Assembly (NCBI GenBank): GCA_007026445.1
Contig: VDMD01000001.1
Span: forward strand, 1,860,001 to 1,924,000
Direction: 5' to 3'
Length of the DNA stretch: 64,000 nt
Source: Schizophyllum amplum
Lineage: Eukaryota > Basidiomycota > Agaricomycetes > Agaricales > Schizophyllaceae
The position numbers and the translations under genes were made by a program. The notes beneath the pieces are model-generated. The model was not told the origin of the DNA. It worked only from the letters and a program-made list of their open reading frames with translations, and searched no databases. Positions 10,989-23,045 of the stretch are shown piece after piece; the first letter of the stretch is position 1; each line of letters starts with the position of its first letter.

Positions 10989-13066
10989 ATGGCAGCGACT
11001 GACGCTGCGCTCGATGCCGGCGCTATGGAGGACAAGTCTGGAGCAAAGGCAGGCCTGGAGCAGCTAGTCGTGCAATCATCGTCCTCGAGCGACGAATACT
11101 TCATCAATCGCAGCGACCCAGCAACGTATCGACTCTACCGCAGGCGCTTCGTAGGCCTATTGGGCATGGTGAGTGTCTCTGCGAGTCTTGTGGACCGATG
11201 CTGAACATACTCAGATCCTGCTCAACGTCGGCGCGGCTGCTGGATGGCCATGGTTTGGTCCTATCTCGAACGAGAGTACGTGTATCCACGTCGGGGAAAA
11301 TTCTGTCACGGACATTGACGAGTGTTCGATAGTGGCGCAGGATTTTGGACTCACGCTCAATCAGGTCAACTGGCTGGGGAACATCGTCGCGCTTATCTAT
11401 CTGCCTGTCGCGCTCGTCCTTCCCGAATTCATTCAAAGGATTGGGTTCAGGAACTCGGTTCGTCCCTAGATCATATAACGGGCAGCTCCCCTCATCATGC
11501 TCTAGTGCTACTTCGGGGCGTTGTGTCTCATCTTATCGTCCTGGATACGATATGCAGCCACCGCTGACGGCCTCTCCGCTAACAGCGCATACGCACTCCT
11601 CATGTTTGGCCAGGTACGTGTCGTGCTTGTCTCTCAGCTCGAAGAGTGCTGACTGCATGCAGCTCTTTACATCCATCGCGCAACCCATCTTCCAAGTCCT
11701 CGGTCCCAAATACTCAGAGACCTGGTTCGACCTCGGTGGTCGAACGACTGCGACCATGATTGTGGCTGTATCTAATCCGATTGGTGGTGCTATCGGCCAG
11801 CTGCTCAGCCCTATCGCTGATTCGAAGACCTCTGTAGGTGGTTGCAAAGGTTGCCGCCTGCATGAACTGACCTCTTGCAGATACTCATCCTGGGCATTCT
11901 GCAGTCCGCCACTGCGCCCATGGTGTTTCTCATCCAAGAGAAGCCCCCAAAGCCACCCAGTGCGTGCATCGTAGCGGCGATTTAGTCAGGCAGAGGTTAA
12001 CCCGCGCCCTAGCGTATTCCGCATCGCACGAAACGCCGAGCATCGTCTCGTTGCTGCGCGTCTGGGTCGGCTTGAGCCCGCTGAAGAGGGACCGCAACCG
12101 TGCGCAACGTCCCGACCCGTACATGACGTGGCGAGAGCGTATCGACTTTGGCATCGTCGTCCTCGTCTTCGGCGTGCTAGTCGCTGCGTGCGTAATTTGC
12201 TTGCATTTGCGCTGCTCATGTTCAGACTTATACAGTACAAATGCGTGGGCGATTTTGACGTCGCAATATCTCGAGCCCCAAGGGTATTCGTCGGACACCG
12301 CTGGCCTTATGGGGGCTTGTCTCCTGCTCACCGGTCTGGTCGCTGCGATCATCACCGCCCCGCTGTTTGACCGGGTATTCACGCACCACCTGTCGATCAC
12401 GACGAAGGTGCTTGTCCCTTGTACAGCGGCTGGGTGGCTAGCGTTGATCTGGGCTAGTGAGTGTCGTGCTTGCTCTGCTGTCTCTTCCTCAAGATCTTTT
12501 TTTCCGTACTCTACTCGTTATTCCGCTCCGTAGCCCGTACTGACCCCGGCACCCAGTTAAGCCAGGCAACACTGGTGGTCTGTATGCCATCATGACCATC
12601 ATTGGTGTCACCTCATTGCCCATGCTCCCCATCGCACTCGAGCTCGGCTGCGAGCTCACACGGAATGCAGAAGGCAGCTCAGCGATTATGTGGTTTACGG
12701 CGAATTTGTTTGGCGTGATATTTATTTTATGTGAGTCTTGTGCATATTTCCTTTTAGTCACTGTGCACTGGGAGGTCTGCTCATGTTCAGGTCCGCTCGT
12801 TTTTTCCCTCTCGCATCTTCGTCAACCCTTCGGCCCCATAGACTTTCGTTTGCTGACCTGTCACAGCCGAGGGTGCCCTACGCGCAGGCCCGGATGCGAG
12901 CCCTCCGCTCAACATGAAGCAGGCCACAATATTTAATGGCGTGTTCATATTCGTCACGTCCGCTTTCGTGATGGCCCTCAAGGGCGACCAGAGGCGGCGG
13001 CATGCGGATGAGGTGGGTGGGTTAGACGGCGAGGATGGGCGAGAGGTGCGAGCCCCAAGCGTGTGA
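10989..13066 (+). CDS. MFS transporter, FLVCR (SLC49)-like
   Basis: Ten exons give about 497 residues: 10989-11168, 11215-11275, 11333-11457, 11506-11613, 11663-11833, 11881-11959, 12013-12187, 12236-12456, 12557-12730, 12867-13066. After a Ser-rich N-tail, the sequence YRLYRRRFVGLLGMILLNV followed by GWPWFGPIS begins the first membrane helix and is typical of FLVCR-type carriers. About 12 hydrophobic segments follow. The middle loop (KRDRNRAQRPDP) is charged and the C-tail is short and acidic. FLVCR relatives move haem, choline or related cargo; the substrate here is unknown. The last intron could instead be two, with a 30-nt extra exon at 12791-12820 (frame kept, adds ten residues). The 100-nt intron at 12457-12556 is long for this genome. 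Confidence 0.82.
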
Positions 13067-14357
13067 GGGTGCGCGAGAGCAGTAAGCATACGGACGGACG
13101 ATGGCTCCACGAATCTTATGACGCGGGTAGATACCAGGAACCTGTTGTAACATTACTGAAAGTTGTATGACACTGTTTACGACCTATCAGTGAGTGCCAT
13201 ACACAATGACATGTTTCGCTGCCCGGGCAGCTTCTTCTGCAACCTCGCTCCAGGGCTTTACATTCCAGGTGCTCTTCTTTTTCTCTCGTTTGCAATACGC
13301 CACTGATTAAGGTCGCCCAGGGAATCCAGCGAAATGCGCGTACACATATTGCGTGACTCATACATCGACATATACCCACACGGCCCTGCGTCTGCTCTCT
13401 GCCACGTGCGTAGCACACGTCTCCTCCCATATTCTCGTGAATTACCTCGACGCGATACAGAAGACGCTTGGGTGTTACTTTCTGGACTTAACGACCCAGA
13501 GCGCGCCTTTCGCTGTCGATGGCATAAGTACCTGCAGGTTCAACAATTCAGACAAGGCTGGAGGCTCCGGAGGAGATTTGAGTGCCGTAAGTGGACGCTT
13601 TCCCTGGTCAAACGTCACGCTCAAAGCACCTCGCAAAGTACATATCACTTTTCCAGGCCATGTAGGCTCTGCTGGATAGCTTGAGCAGTGCACAACGTCA
13701 ATGGGCTGAAAACACGATGTCCGACTCCTTGGGCTTTCGAGCCTCGTCTTTTGCCTTGGGATTCTTTTCGGAAATTCTTAGATGACTTTTGTCATTACCG
13801 GCAGAGAATCCTGTATGTGAGTCTTGACATGGTATCGGACTTTGCGACGCTAGTCGCAGTGTGTGAGTCCCCACATTACTTACGGCCATGTCCAAACTGA
13901 GAAACTCCTCAAAGTCAAGCAGTGCAAGTGACCACAGCTACGCATCTGGGCTGAAGACGCATGACCGACCTTCTCATCTCGTCTCGCGCCTTTGGTCCCG
14001 CCGAGTACCGTAGGGTCTGCAGAACCAGTCATCACTCTAGCACTGCCCACGGAGGTCCCGTGCCCTCATGAGCGGACTTCCCTGCATCTTTGCTGTGAGC
14101 TGCTCTCCGATAGTGTCGTTCCCGCGGAGGCCCGATCCTACAGGGTCGGACAGGCCCCGCGATGCTCGCAGGGTAGGCCGGTCCTGGTCTTGCCCCTGCT
14201 GACGGCGTCGGTAGCCCTGTTTTCTGTCGTACCGACGACCTCCAAGCGGAGCAGGAGCGCGTATATAAGCCTGGTCGCTTCACCTTTACTCTCAGCAAAT
14301 TCGCCGCACTCTCCAGCCAGCAAAGCCAACTCACCCAACTCATTCAACTCATCAACT
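13067..14357. other. intergenic, no convincing gene
   Basis: Several short ORFs on both strands lack splice or domain support. The right end is the promoter of the cysteine-rich peptide gene, with a TATA box at 14262-14269. Confidence 0.5.
14262..14269 (+). promoter_or_regulatory. TATA box (TATATAAG) of cysteine-rich peptide gene
   Basis: It lies 96 bp before the ATG at 14358, followed by a pyrimidine- and CA-rich leader. The position fits a strong, regulated fungal promoter. Confidence 0.6.
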
Positions 14358-14610
14358 ATGCGCGCCTCTATCGTCATCAGCATGATCACCATGCTCTTTG
14401 CTGCCTCGAGCGCTGTGGCGAGCGTCCTGCCCATGTATGTCTTGCGCTCTTCTCTTCGGCGTTGGATCTGACAGGCTTGTGTCTTACAGGGACGCCAACG
14501 CCCTTGAGCGCCGTCAGTCATGCCCCTGCAGCGGTGGCTGCAACGGCGGTGCCGTATGCTGTTCCCTGCGATGCGGCTGTGGTGCGGCGTCGGACACCAC
14601 CTGTATTTGA
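14358..14610 (+). CDS. small secreted cysteine-rich peptide precursor
   Basis: The 65-residue precursor comes from exons 14358-14434 and 14490-14610. Residues 1-22 form a clear signal peptide (MRASIVISMITMLFAASSAV...). A short pro-segment ends at LERR (31-34), a dibasic Kex2-type site. The predicted mature peptide is residues 35-65, 31 long with eight cysteines at 37, 39, 43, 49, 50, 54, 56 and 64, a CxC...C...CC...CxC...C spacing, and rich in Gly. Eight cysteines in 31 residues imply four disulphides or metal binding. No family is recognised. Roles such as effector, antimicrobial or metallothionein-like secreted peptide are guesses. The TATA box upstream suggests inducible expression. Confidence 0.75.
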
Positions 14611-15000
14611 AGAGTGGAAGAAGGCGAACTGTATGGAGTGAAGTTGCTTTGTGCCGAGACAAAGAGTGCGTGATGATGCTCGCTCTGTCTCGAAATATGT
14701 GTGTACAATGACTGTGACAGTATATGTAGATATCTGGGGTGTATGTATGAATAGCGAGCGCGATGGGGAAGCGAAATTTGAAGCAAAGGCTGAATCGGCA
14801 GTACACATTCGTCGATAATTGAGCCTGAGGCTCATCAAACCCTGGAACTGGTTTATGGCAACATACAACTGAAGTTCATTGCGCAATATACACGTATCTA
14901 ATTCTCAAAGATTATGGCCTGCCATGTACACGAAATTTGACGCGCAGTACCGATGTAGCTTGCTGACCACCACACGGCCGTTACCCGTAGCGCTTGCCAC
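14611..15000. other. intergenic between convergent genes
   Basis: This holds the 3' flanks of the peptide gene and of the large minus-strand gene. No gene is seen. Confidence 0.5.
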
Positions 15001-17631
15001 TCACATGTAAGCCTGGCCCTCCCATTCAAGCTCTATGCACGTCAAGTTCGTGAGGTCCAACGATCCCGGGTCGTTGATGGTGATCGACCATTGCGTGAAC
15101 GGCGGCGGGTCCATATGTTGCCCCATACGAATGATCGTGTCCACCTCGATGCCTCCCGCCACCGCCCTCCCATCGGCGCCCACACGATACTTGAACTGCC
15201 GCTGCTGCACCAAGCTCGAGAAGCCGAGCACTGTCCCGTCTCCGCGTATGTCCTCGTACACGCCCGACGTGCTGACTGTGATCCACACGAGAGCAGTACC
15301 GTCACGCGAGATTGCGCGCGCTTTAGGAACAGCGCCGACGAGATACATACGCATGCCGAAGACGCGGAAGCAGCTGCCGCCGGTGAAGGGGCCAGAGGGG
15401 AACGGGAGCACCGTTGGACCAGGGTGGCGCGCGGGGGCCAGCGCAAAGGTGGCCGTCTGGGACTCCTTCAGCGAGGCAATGACGCCAGGGCCGATTCCCA
15501 TGAAGGCAGGCTAGTAGAGCGGTCGATGTCAGATCGATCTGAAGGAAGATCGAAGGAAACTCACGTCGTCGATGTCCCTCTTGAAGCGTATAGCTGGACA
15601 GTGACACGACGAGATCAGTGTACAATCGGATGATAGGTAAGATGAACCTACGAGACTTGTCGCTCGCAAAGCCGGAGTTCCACCTTTCGACTTCCTTCAC
15701 AAGCTGCGCCATGTCCGCCTTGTACTCCTCCATCCGCTTCAGCGGGTCAAGGGTCACCCCGCTGTCCTGCATCGTATAGAACTTGCAGGCCCAGATGATG
15801 TTGCGCAACTCGATGAGCGTGCTCGTCCGCATCGCATCCAGCCTGTCGTAGAAGTGCAGGCGTGCTTCCTCGAGTTGGCCCTCCTGGTTGCTGAAGTCCT
15901 TGCGCAGCTTTCGCAGGCGCGTGAGATCCGCCTGCGCGAGCTGCAGCGCGAGCTTGACCTGCACGAACTCCTGCCCCGCGCGAACAGCCTGCGCGCTGGC
16001 CTGCGTTGTCAGCCGACCGTCGATCGCGTGCTTCCGAAGCTCCAGTAGGTAAGCGGACGCGCCGTCGATGGACTCGGAGACCGAGAACGCCATCTGGTCC
16101 TCCATGTCCAGCGTCCACTTGTCCCACGCCGCCCCCGCGACGAGCGCCTGCAAGTCCTCATGGCCCGATGGCAGAGCAGGGAAGGGAGGCAGCGATCCCG
16201 CGCTCGTGCCCGAGGCGTTAGCAATGGTGCTAACATTGGCGACGGTGGACTCAAGCATGGTGGACAGCGCTTCGACGACCGCGCCGATTTTTTCCATCGT
16301 GTCCTTAGTGATGACTTTGACAGCAGTCGCACCGGTTGAGGCGGCTGCCGCGACGGTCTGGATAGCCTTCGCTGCAGCGGCAGGCGCGGCTGCCGCAGGG
16401 CCAGGGTCGCCCACACACATCGCGCCAATCGCGCCTGCGAAAGCTGTGTACATATGTCAGTCAAACCCAACCCATTGTCGACGAGGGAAGGTGAACTCAC
16501 TGATGGCCGCTAACAGGATGCTCGCTACTGCCTTGAGGATCTGTTCCTTCTTCCACTTCTCGATGCCGAGCTTGTACTCCAGGGACGCGTATTGCAGAGT
16601 GAGCTGGTGACGCCGCATATCGTTCTGGGCCTCGCGTACGATTTCCACAGCTGCGTCCCATTTGGATCGCGCATCCGTCGCGAGCTGCTCCTGCATAGCG
16701 ACGGTGCGCTGCGCCTGCTCCATCATGCTGTCCCACACCTTGAGCTGGTTCTCGACCGTGGCTTCCGCGTCTGTGAAGCGGTCGTATTGCTCTTGGAAGG
16801 CGGCGCCCGCATCGAGCACCACGTTGATCGTGCTCTTGTAGTAGTCCAGCTTGAGCACAGGCGCGTAGCTCATGCCTGGACCGGCAAGCTGAGCTGCGTT
16901 GAGTTGCTGCTGCAGGGCGGAGGCCTGCACGTTGAGCAGCGCGCATCCGTACGACTGGCACGTCGCGCGTACGACGTGCCAAGTCAGAGACGAGGCGATC
17001 GTGGGCTGGATCCAGAAGAGTGTTGAAGCGATGCGGAGCTGGGTGGCGAACATTCTGCTCAGGTCGCTAGTCGGACTGTCGAGATCCTGATCGTCGTAGT
17101 CTCTGATATAGGTGATGCTGAGGTTGCCGTTGGACGCGATGATGGACACGCCGACATTTCCTGACTTCACCCCGAGGTCGAGAAGCTGCGGGGTTGGTCT
17201 GCCTGCGAGAGTCACGGACACAGGCTGATCGATGTATGTCGCCCAGAGCATGACCTGAGCAGTGCGTTGGGAGGATGTAACCAGCTCGATGGTAACCGGC
17301 TGGTCGGCTGTGACGATTCTGGCGTATAGATTGATCGAGGCCAGATCAGGCAGGGGCAGGCGCACGCTGGACCCGGGAGTGAGAGCGAGAACGTCCGTAT
17401 AGACGAACGTGAATTCCGCCTCGTCGGTCTTCAACGTGCCAAGGTCGGTGAATACGTTGTGTAAAATAATCTGGGGATTGCATCAGTGAGCAGCATCGTA
17501 CCATCAAGGTCGACGCTTACATTGGCCGCAGACTTGTTGCGATTGACTTTGGCGGGGATCTTCCTCAGTGGAATCGAGTCGGTCCAATCGCGCCATCCCT
17601 GTGGTGAAGACGGTACAGCGATGGCGGTCAT
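15001..17631 (-). CDS. large helical protein of unknown function (803 residues)
   Basis: Five exons: 17631-17521, 17470-16501, 16443-15652, 15593-15565 (29 nt), 15510-15001. I do not recognise the family. The N-terminal about 150 residues look beta-rich. A long central part (about 180-640) is helical, with coiled-coil-like stretches such as QLKVWDSMMEQAQRTVAMQEQ and RLRKLRKDFSNQEGQLEEAR. Two hydrophobic Ala-rich segments lie near 340-420 (ILKAVASILLAAI; AAAAPAAAAKAIQTVAAAAS). The last about 170 residues again look beta-rich, ending LTNLTCIELEWEGQA. A beta, long helix with hydrophobic hairpin, beta layout can occur in membrane-inserting or scaffold proteins, but nothing here decides the function. 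No signal peptide is visible. Neighbours give no clue. Confidence 0.7.
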
Positions 17632-19091
17632 ATGTGCGATAAGAGAGCAGGGAGGAGAGATCGTATAGGGGAGGAGCGACTATGAGAAGCACCAACCTAT
17701 TCTTGCAGGAGTCCAGGCTTTTAAGACAAGATGCAGCGGACTCAATGATAACGTCTTCCTTGCAGAGCGCCTTTAGCCACCCATACAGCGTCAGTCCCAG
17801 CGGGTTACGTTCTGCAAGTCACAGATATGCTGCTAGCCACGAGAGATCCGTACCCCAGAGCGTGGTGGGCGGAGGCGAAGGAGGCGAGACGGAGCTACAA
17901 CGCGCGAACAAAATGAACGTCTGATCCGGGTAGTCTCTAGGGGACGAGATGCCCTTCTCGAGCGCTTTCCAGACGCAATTCGGCTGATAACAACTCATTG
18001 ACAAGCTCTGTGCGGGGGAGGTGCGAAGTTGGACATGCATACTGGTCAGAAGTGCCAGGGATGGACCAGTGGTGAAGCTGATAGAAGCTGGCATGCCGCA
18101 TACCATAGCCAGGAAGGTACGCAGCGAGTCAGAAGGCACCGCCAAAGTCCGCGGTGTAGAAAGATACGGAGAGCCCGTTAGAGGTATCTTCAGCATGCGC
18201 GACGGCGGCGCGTAGTATATCATTAGATGCCCATATGTTGGAGTAGCATCGCAGCAGTGGCCTGCTGAGGGTTAGACCACCCTAGTCAGTTATGTCGAGA
18301 GAATAATTCGCACATGCCTTCAAGGGAGGCTCAGTTCTTCCGAGAAAAAAATATCTTCAGTGCTCTCTTGCGTCCCTCGACAGTTCTCGCGGAGAATTGG
18401 CTGATTGAGGGCGTTACAATCTCGGCGGAGATGCTACTCGAAGAGAGATGAACCGCGTAATTGCGAGGTGAAGCAGAGGTAATAAGTAGTCATGGCATGA
18501 CAAGGGTCTTGACACCGGCTCCGGCAGGCTGAGTTCAGTCAAATTGTTAAGGCATGATTGAGGCTGAGGCTGAGGACGGCCGTCGGCGATTGTCACTCAG
18601 ACTGTGTCGCGTCGCGTTATTATGTCACGTGCTAAGTCTCTCACGCCTCTCGCATGCCATTGTCTGCCATTGTTCATGAGTGTCCGGCGCCTGTTAAAAT
18701 GACGACGAAGGGCACTACGAGCAGCAGTTTGCGACTACGAGCAGATTGGCTCCGGACTATAGAGCTTCCGTAGGGCAAGGAGTGGCACAATATCGCGGTG
18801 AAGGTAGATCTCCGGGATTCCTCACCCAACGAATTTTGCCAGTGTTGCGAGGTACTCCACGATTCACATTCACCGAGGTTCGACAAGGGAGATGCAGACC
18901 GTGTACAGGGACAATTCTTCGAGGTATGGCAGACTTCTGTTTGCTCGTACTTAGAAATCAGATGGAACTTCAAGTTCAAGTTGTCGATGTCGCGATCGAA
19001 CCGGCGGTGCCTGAGACGCGGTCACGTGCGATCGCACGGGTTGTGTTCCAACCACCAACAAGTCCAGCATCAAGCCTTGTCCCGTTCCTCC
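17632..19091. other. intergenic, promoter side of chitin synthase
   Basis: About 1.46 kb between divergent genes. An in-frame open stretch precedes the chosen chitin synthase start (from 18798), but its composition is unlike the protein. No other gene is seen. Confidence 0.5.
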
Positions 19092-22000
19092 ATGGCGTTC
19101 AAGCGAAAACCTGTACCTCGCTCGCGAACTCCGCAACAAGAAGAGCCCAGGCGCCAGACACCCACAAACTCGAATGTACCCGAACACTACCTACCGGACC
19201 TGCGGCAAAGAGCGCCCCCACAAGAGGAGCCTGACTTAGCGCTGTCGGAGACGTACGAGGACATACGGACCGCAGTGGCGAGGCTGACGGGGGAGGACGC
19301 CTACGACGAGCGAGAACCTCTGGTATCCGATCGAACGGGTCTCCCATACAGCGATAACGCCTTTTCTCGCTCAGCCGAGTTCAAGCGATATCAGCCAGGC
19401 CAGTACCTGGAGCCCATTCTCACCGGGGAAACGCTGCAGCTGGAGGAGGACAACAACACACCCTCCTCGTCCGATCACACCGACCCATTCTCCGACCCAC
19501 ACACCCCACGCCGCCCACGACCCGTCACGACACACGCCACAGACACGAATGTCAATGCCAGCACGACCTACCTCGATCACTTTGCTTATGACGCCGAGGC
19601 GTACGCGTCCGGAAACTACTCTCGCGCCGCGTACCAGCAGCCGCCCCCGCGCTCGCGCTCACCAACGCCTGGCATCGCAGACGACGATTACTTTATTCAA
19701 CCCGATGGCACCGTCGCCTACTCCCCAGAAAAGGCGTACCCTGTATATCCCGCCGACCCAGAGAAGGCATACCCCGCCGATCCCGAGAAGGCAGCATTGA
19801 ACTCGCAGGTAATGCTGGACCCCCAGCCAGAGTACTTTCTTGGGTACGACCAGCCATACGACTACGGCGCACCCGTGCCAGGCGCGGACGCCGACAGAGG
19901 CACGCTCTCCTCTGAATCTACCGAACCCGAGACACCTCTTGAGACGCGACACTTTGGACCAGCACCGCAGGGACGCATCGTTCGGCGGCGGAAGACGAAG
20001 AAGCGGGTGAAGCTCACGAACGGCAATTATGTTGTCGACCTCGCCGTGCCGCAGAAGCTCATGCTACCGCGGAAAGGCGTGAAGGAGACGACACACACTC
20101 GATACACGGCGGTGACGTGCGACCCAGACGACTTTGAGCGAAGCGGGTTCTTCTTGAGGCAAAACGAGGCTTCACGGCAGACGGAGATGTTTATTGTGAT
20201 CACGATGTATAACGTGCGTGGTGTGCGGATTCTCGGATGCAGTTTGCTGACGATGTCGCAGGAGGATGAGGTGCTATTTTGTCGGACGTTGTATGGAGTG
20301 ATGAAGAACATACAGCACCTATGTTCCCGCAAAAATTCGCAGACTTGGGGTCCTAAGGCCTGGGAGAAGGTGCGTTCCTATCCCTGCAACATCAGCGCAT
20401 GCTCACGTATCCCAGGTCGTCGTTTGCATCGTCGCCGATGGCCGTAAGAAAGTGCATCCACGCGTACTCGATTGCTTGACGCTGTTGGGCGTGTACCAGC
20501 CCGGAAAGCACATGGTGAACACCGTCAACGGCCTGCCTGTCACCGCCCACCTATACGAGTACACCACGAGCTTCGCCCTCGACCCGAACGTACACTTTAA
20601 ATACCCAGACAAGGGGATTGTGCCAACACAGATCATATTCTGCCTAAAGGAGAAGAATCAGAGGAAGATCAACAGCCACCGGTGGTTCTTCAACGCGTTT
20701 GCGCCGCTTTTGCAGGTGCGTATGCCTTGACTCAAGTCGTGGGTTCGCTGACGCAGGTTGTAGCCAAATGTATGCGTGTTGCTAGATGTTGGGACGCGAC
20801 CGGGGAACACGAGCATATACAAACTTTGGAAGGCGTTCGACGTGAACTCGAGCGTTGCTGGCGCATGTGGCGAGATAGCCGTCTACAAGGGCAAGCGCTG
20901 GTCCCTTCTGCTGAACCCCCTCGGTAAGCCTAGCTACATTTCATTGGATTTGACTGACGGGACCTCATAGTTGCTGCACAAAACTTCGAGTACAAGATCA
21001 GTGGTATCCTTGACAAGCCAACAGAGTCTATGTTCGGGTACATTAGTGTGCTGGTGAGTGCGCCAATAGCATGGAGCTAGCTGAAGCTGACCTTGTCTGA
21101 CATGTAGCCGGGCGCGTTTTCTGCATATAGGTACATCGCGCTGCAGAACGACGATAAAGGCGTTGGGCCGCTGGCCTCATATTTCAAGGGAGAGGTCCTT
21201 CATGGGCGAGACACGGACATCTTCACGTCGAACATGTGTGAGTTGTTGATTCTCGAGTCGGTACACTTCGCTCACATCGTCTTGCAGATCTCGCAGAAGA
21301 CGTACGACATATCGCTGTCCCTGTCTACAGTCATTGAACAGTATTGCAGCGTATCCTCTGCTTCGAACTTGTCGCGAAGGCCAACTCGAGCTGGTGCGTG
21401 TATATTTTTATCTCTTCACTGCTGCGGACTCAGTTCATTACAGGATCCTCAAATATGTGAACGGCGCGATTGGGGAGACCGACGTGCCTGACGCCGTGCC
21501 CGAGTTCATCAGCCAGCGCCGCCGCTGGCTAAATGGATCTTTCTTCGCCGGCACCTACGCCATAGCGCACGTCGGGCAGATCCTGCGCTCTGGGCACAGT
21601 TTCCATCGGCGGGTCGCGCTGATGATAGAGACGGTGTATAATGTGATCAATCTTGTCTTCTCGTGGTTTAGTATCGTGAGTCATGACAAAAGTACAGGAT
21701 TGAGAGGCATGCTGACGGGGAGGGGTTGTGCAGGGCAACTTTTACTTGTTCTTCGTGGTGTTGACTGCGTCGCTGGAAGACCCGAGCCTGGGTGTCGAGG
21801 GAATTAAGTATTTCAACAAGCTCGCGCAGGTGAGTGGTAGGCCGTGAAATATGGCCTATGTAGGTGGCTGACCGGATGCACAGTTCATTCTGGCGTCGAC
21901 CATTGTGGCATGCTTTGTGTGCTCTATGGGCAACAAGCCGCAAGGGTGCGCGGGCGTATATTCTACGTGGCGGACTGGTTGCTGACGCACACGCAGGGCT

Positions 22001-23045
22001 AAATTCAAGTACATGGTCGTGATCGTGCTACTCAGCTTGTTCATGTTGTACATGATGGTTGCTTCCGTATTCTGCGCGCTGCAGGCCGCTCAGCAGGGCG
22101 GGACGCAGAACAGCGCGATGCTTTTCAGCGTGCTCATCACTGCTGGATGTGCGTGTCCATCGTCTTGCTCGATATGGTTGTTGAACTGATAGTCATTTGC
22201 AGTGTACGCGTTATCGAGCATTCTTGCGCTGGATCCGTGGCATATGTTGACGAGCTTCATACCATATATGCTGCTCTCGCCCATGTACATCAATGTGCTG
22301 AACGTGTACGTTGCGCTATTTGTGCGGGTGGCTGTCTACTGAAGAGTCTCTTTTCAGCTACGCCTTCTCCAATCTCGACGATGTACGTATGCTTCCTATA
22401 CATGCTCGCCCGTTCGACCCCTGCTGACGACTTCCTGGCAGATTTCATGGGGCACGAAGCAGGACTCTATCGTCGAGTCCGACCTCGGCGCCGTCGTGCA
22501 GAACAACCAGCTGGAGGTCGATGTCGAAGTCGAGGAAGGTTCTCGATTCGAGACCTTCTATGAGGATGCGTTGGCCAACTTGAAGTATCGGAAACCGACT
22601 GCACCCAAAACACCTCCGACGCCGAGCGTAGCGGAACAAGAACAGATGGCGAAGGACTACTACGCCAATATCCGTACGAACGTGAGTGGCAGCGGGTTCG
22701 TTTGCGCGAAGGAATCTGACGAGAATTGATGCGCAGGTACTGTTGTCATGGACGTTATCAAATGTGGGTCCTATTGCTTTTTTCTCCTGTCGACTTCCCT
22801 GACTATCTGCAGGCCCTGCTTGTGGTGCTCATCCTCGGCACCGGCGACCCGTCGAAGACGCTGAGTGAAAACGGGACCACAAAAACCTATCTAGTATTTA
22901 TTCTGGCCTTCACGGCCATCACGAACATCATTGTGCGTCCTTTCCTCGTCTTTCCTGACTTGAAGTGCTCGATGGCTGATGTACCACCTTGCAGAGGTTC
23001 TTCGGATCTACACTCTACTTGCTGGCACGATTGATTACGGGCTGA
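19092..23045 (+). CDS. chitin synthase, division 1 (class I-III type)
   Basis: The predicted protein has 1022 residues. Its 18 exons are 19092-20213, 20262-20369, 20416-20715, 20764-20923, 20971-21053, 21108-21237, 21288-21301, 21350-21393, 21444-21675, 21734-21829, 21884-21945, 21997-22148, 22203-22305, 22358-22382, 22442-22681, 22737-22763, 22813-22932, 22995-23045. An N-terminal disordered Pro/Asp-rich region (1-about 280) precedes the catalytic domain: [20 protein letters not shown] (about 372-391), [51 protein letters not shown] and QRRRWLNGS near residue 677. At least seven C-terminal membrane helices follow. It polymerises GlcNAc from UDP-GlcNAc at the plasma membrane. The EDR catalytic motif is split by an intron after a 14-nt exon. 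The start at MAFKRK (19092) has a good context, TCCTCCATGG. Confidence 0.93.

Noticed and set aside
13334..13684. Overlapping ORFs after the transporter gene
   Set aside because: Equal openness in two frames, no domain and no intron pairs.
18798..19091. Upstream in-frame extension of the chitin synthase
   Set aside because: Cys/His-rich text unlike the protein; the ATG at 19092 has a better context.
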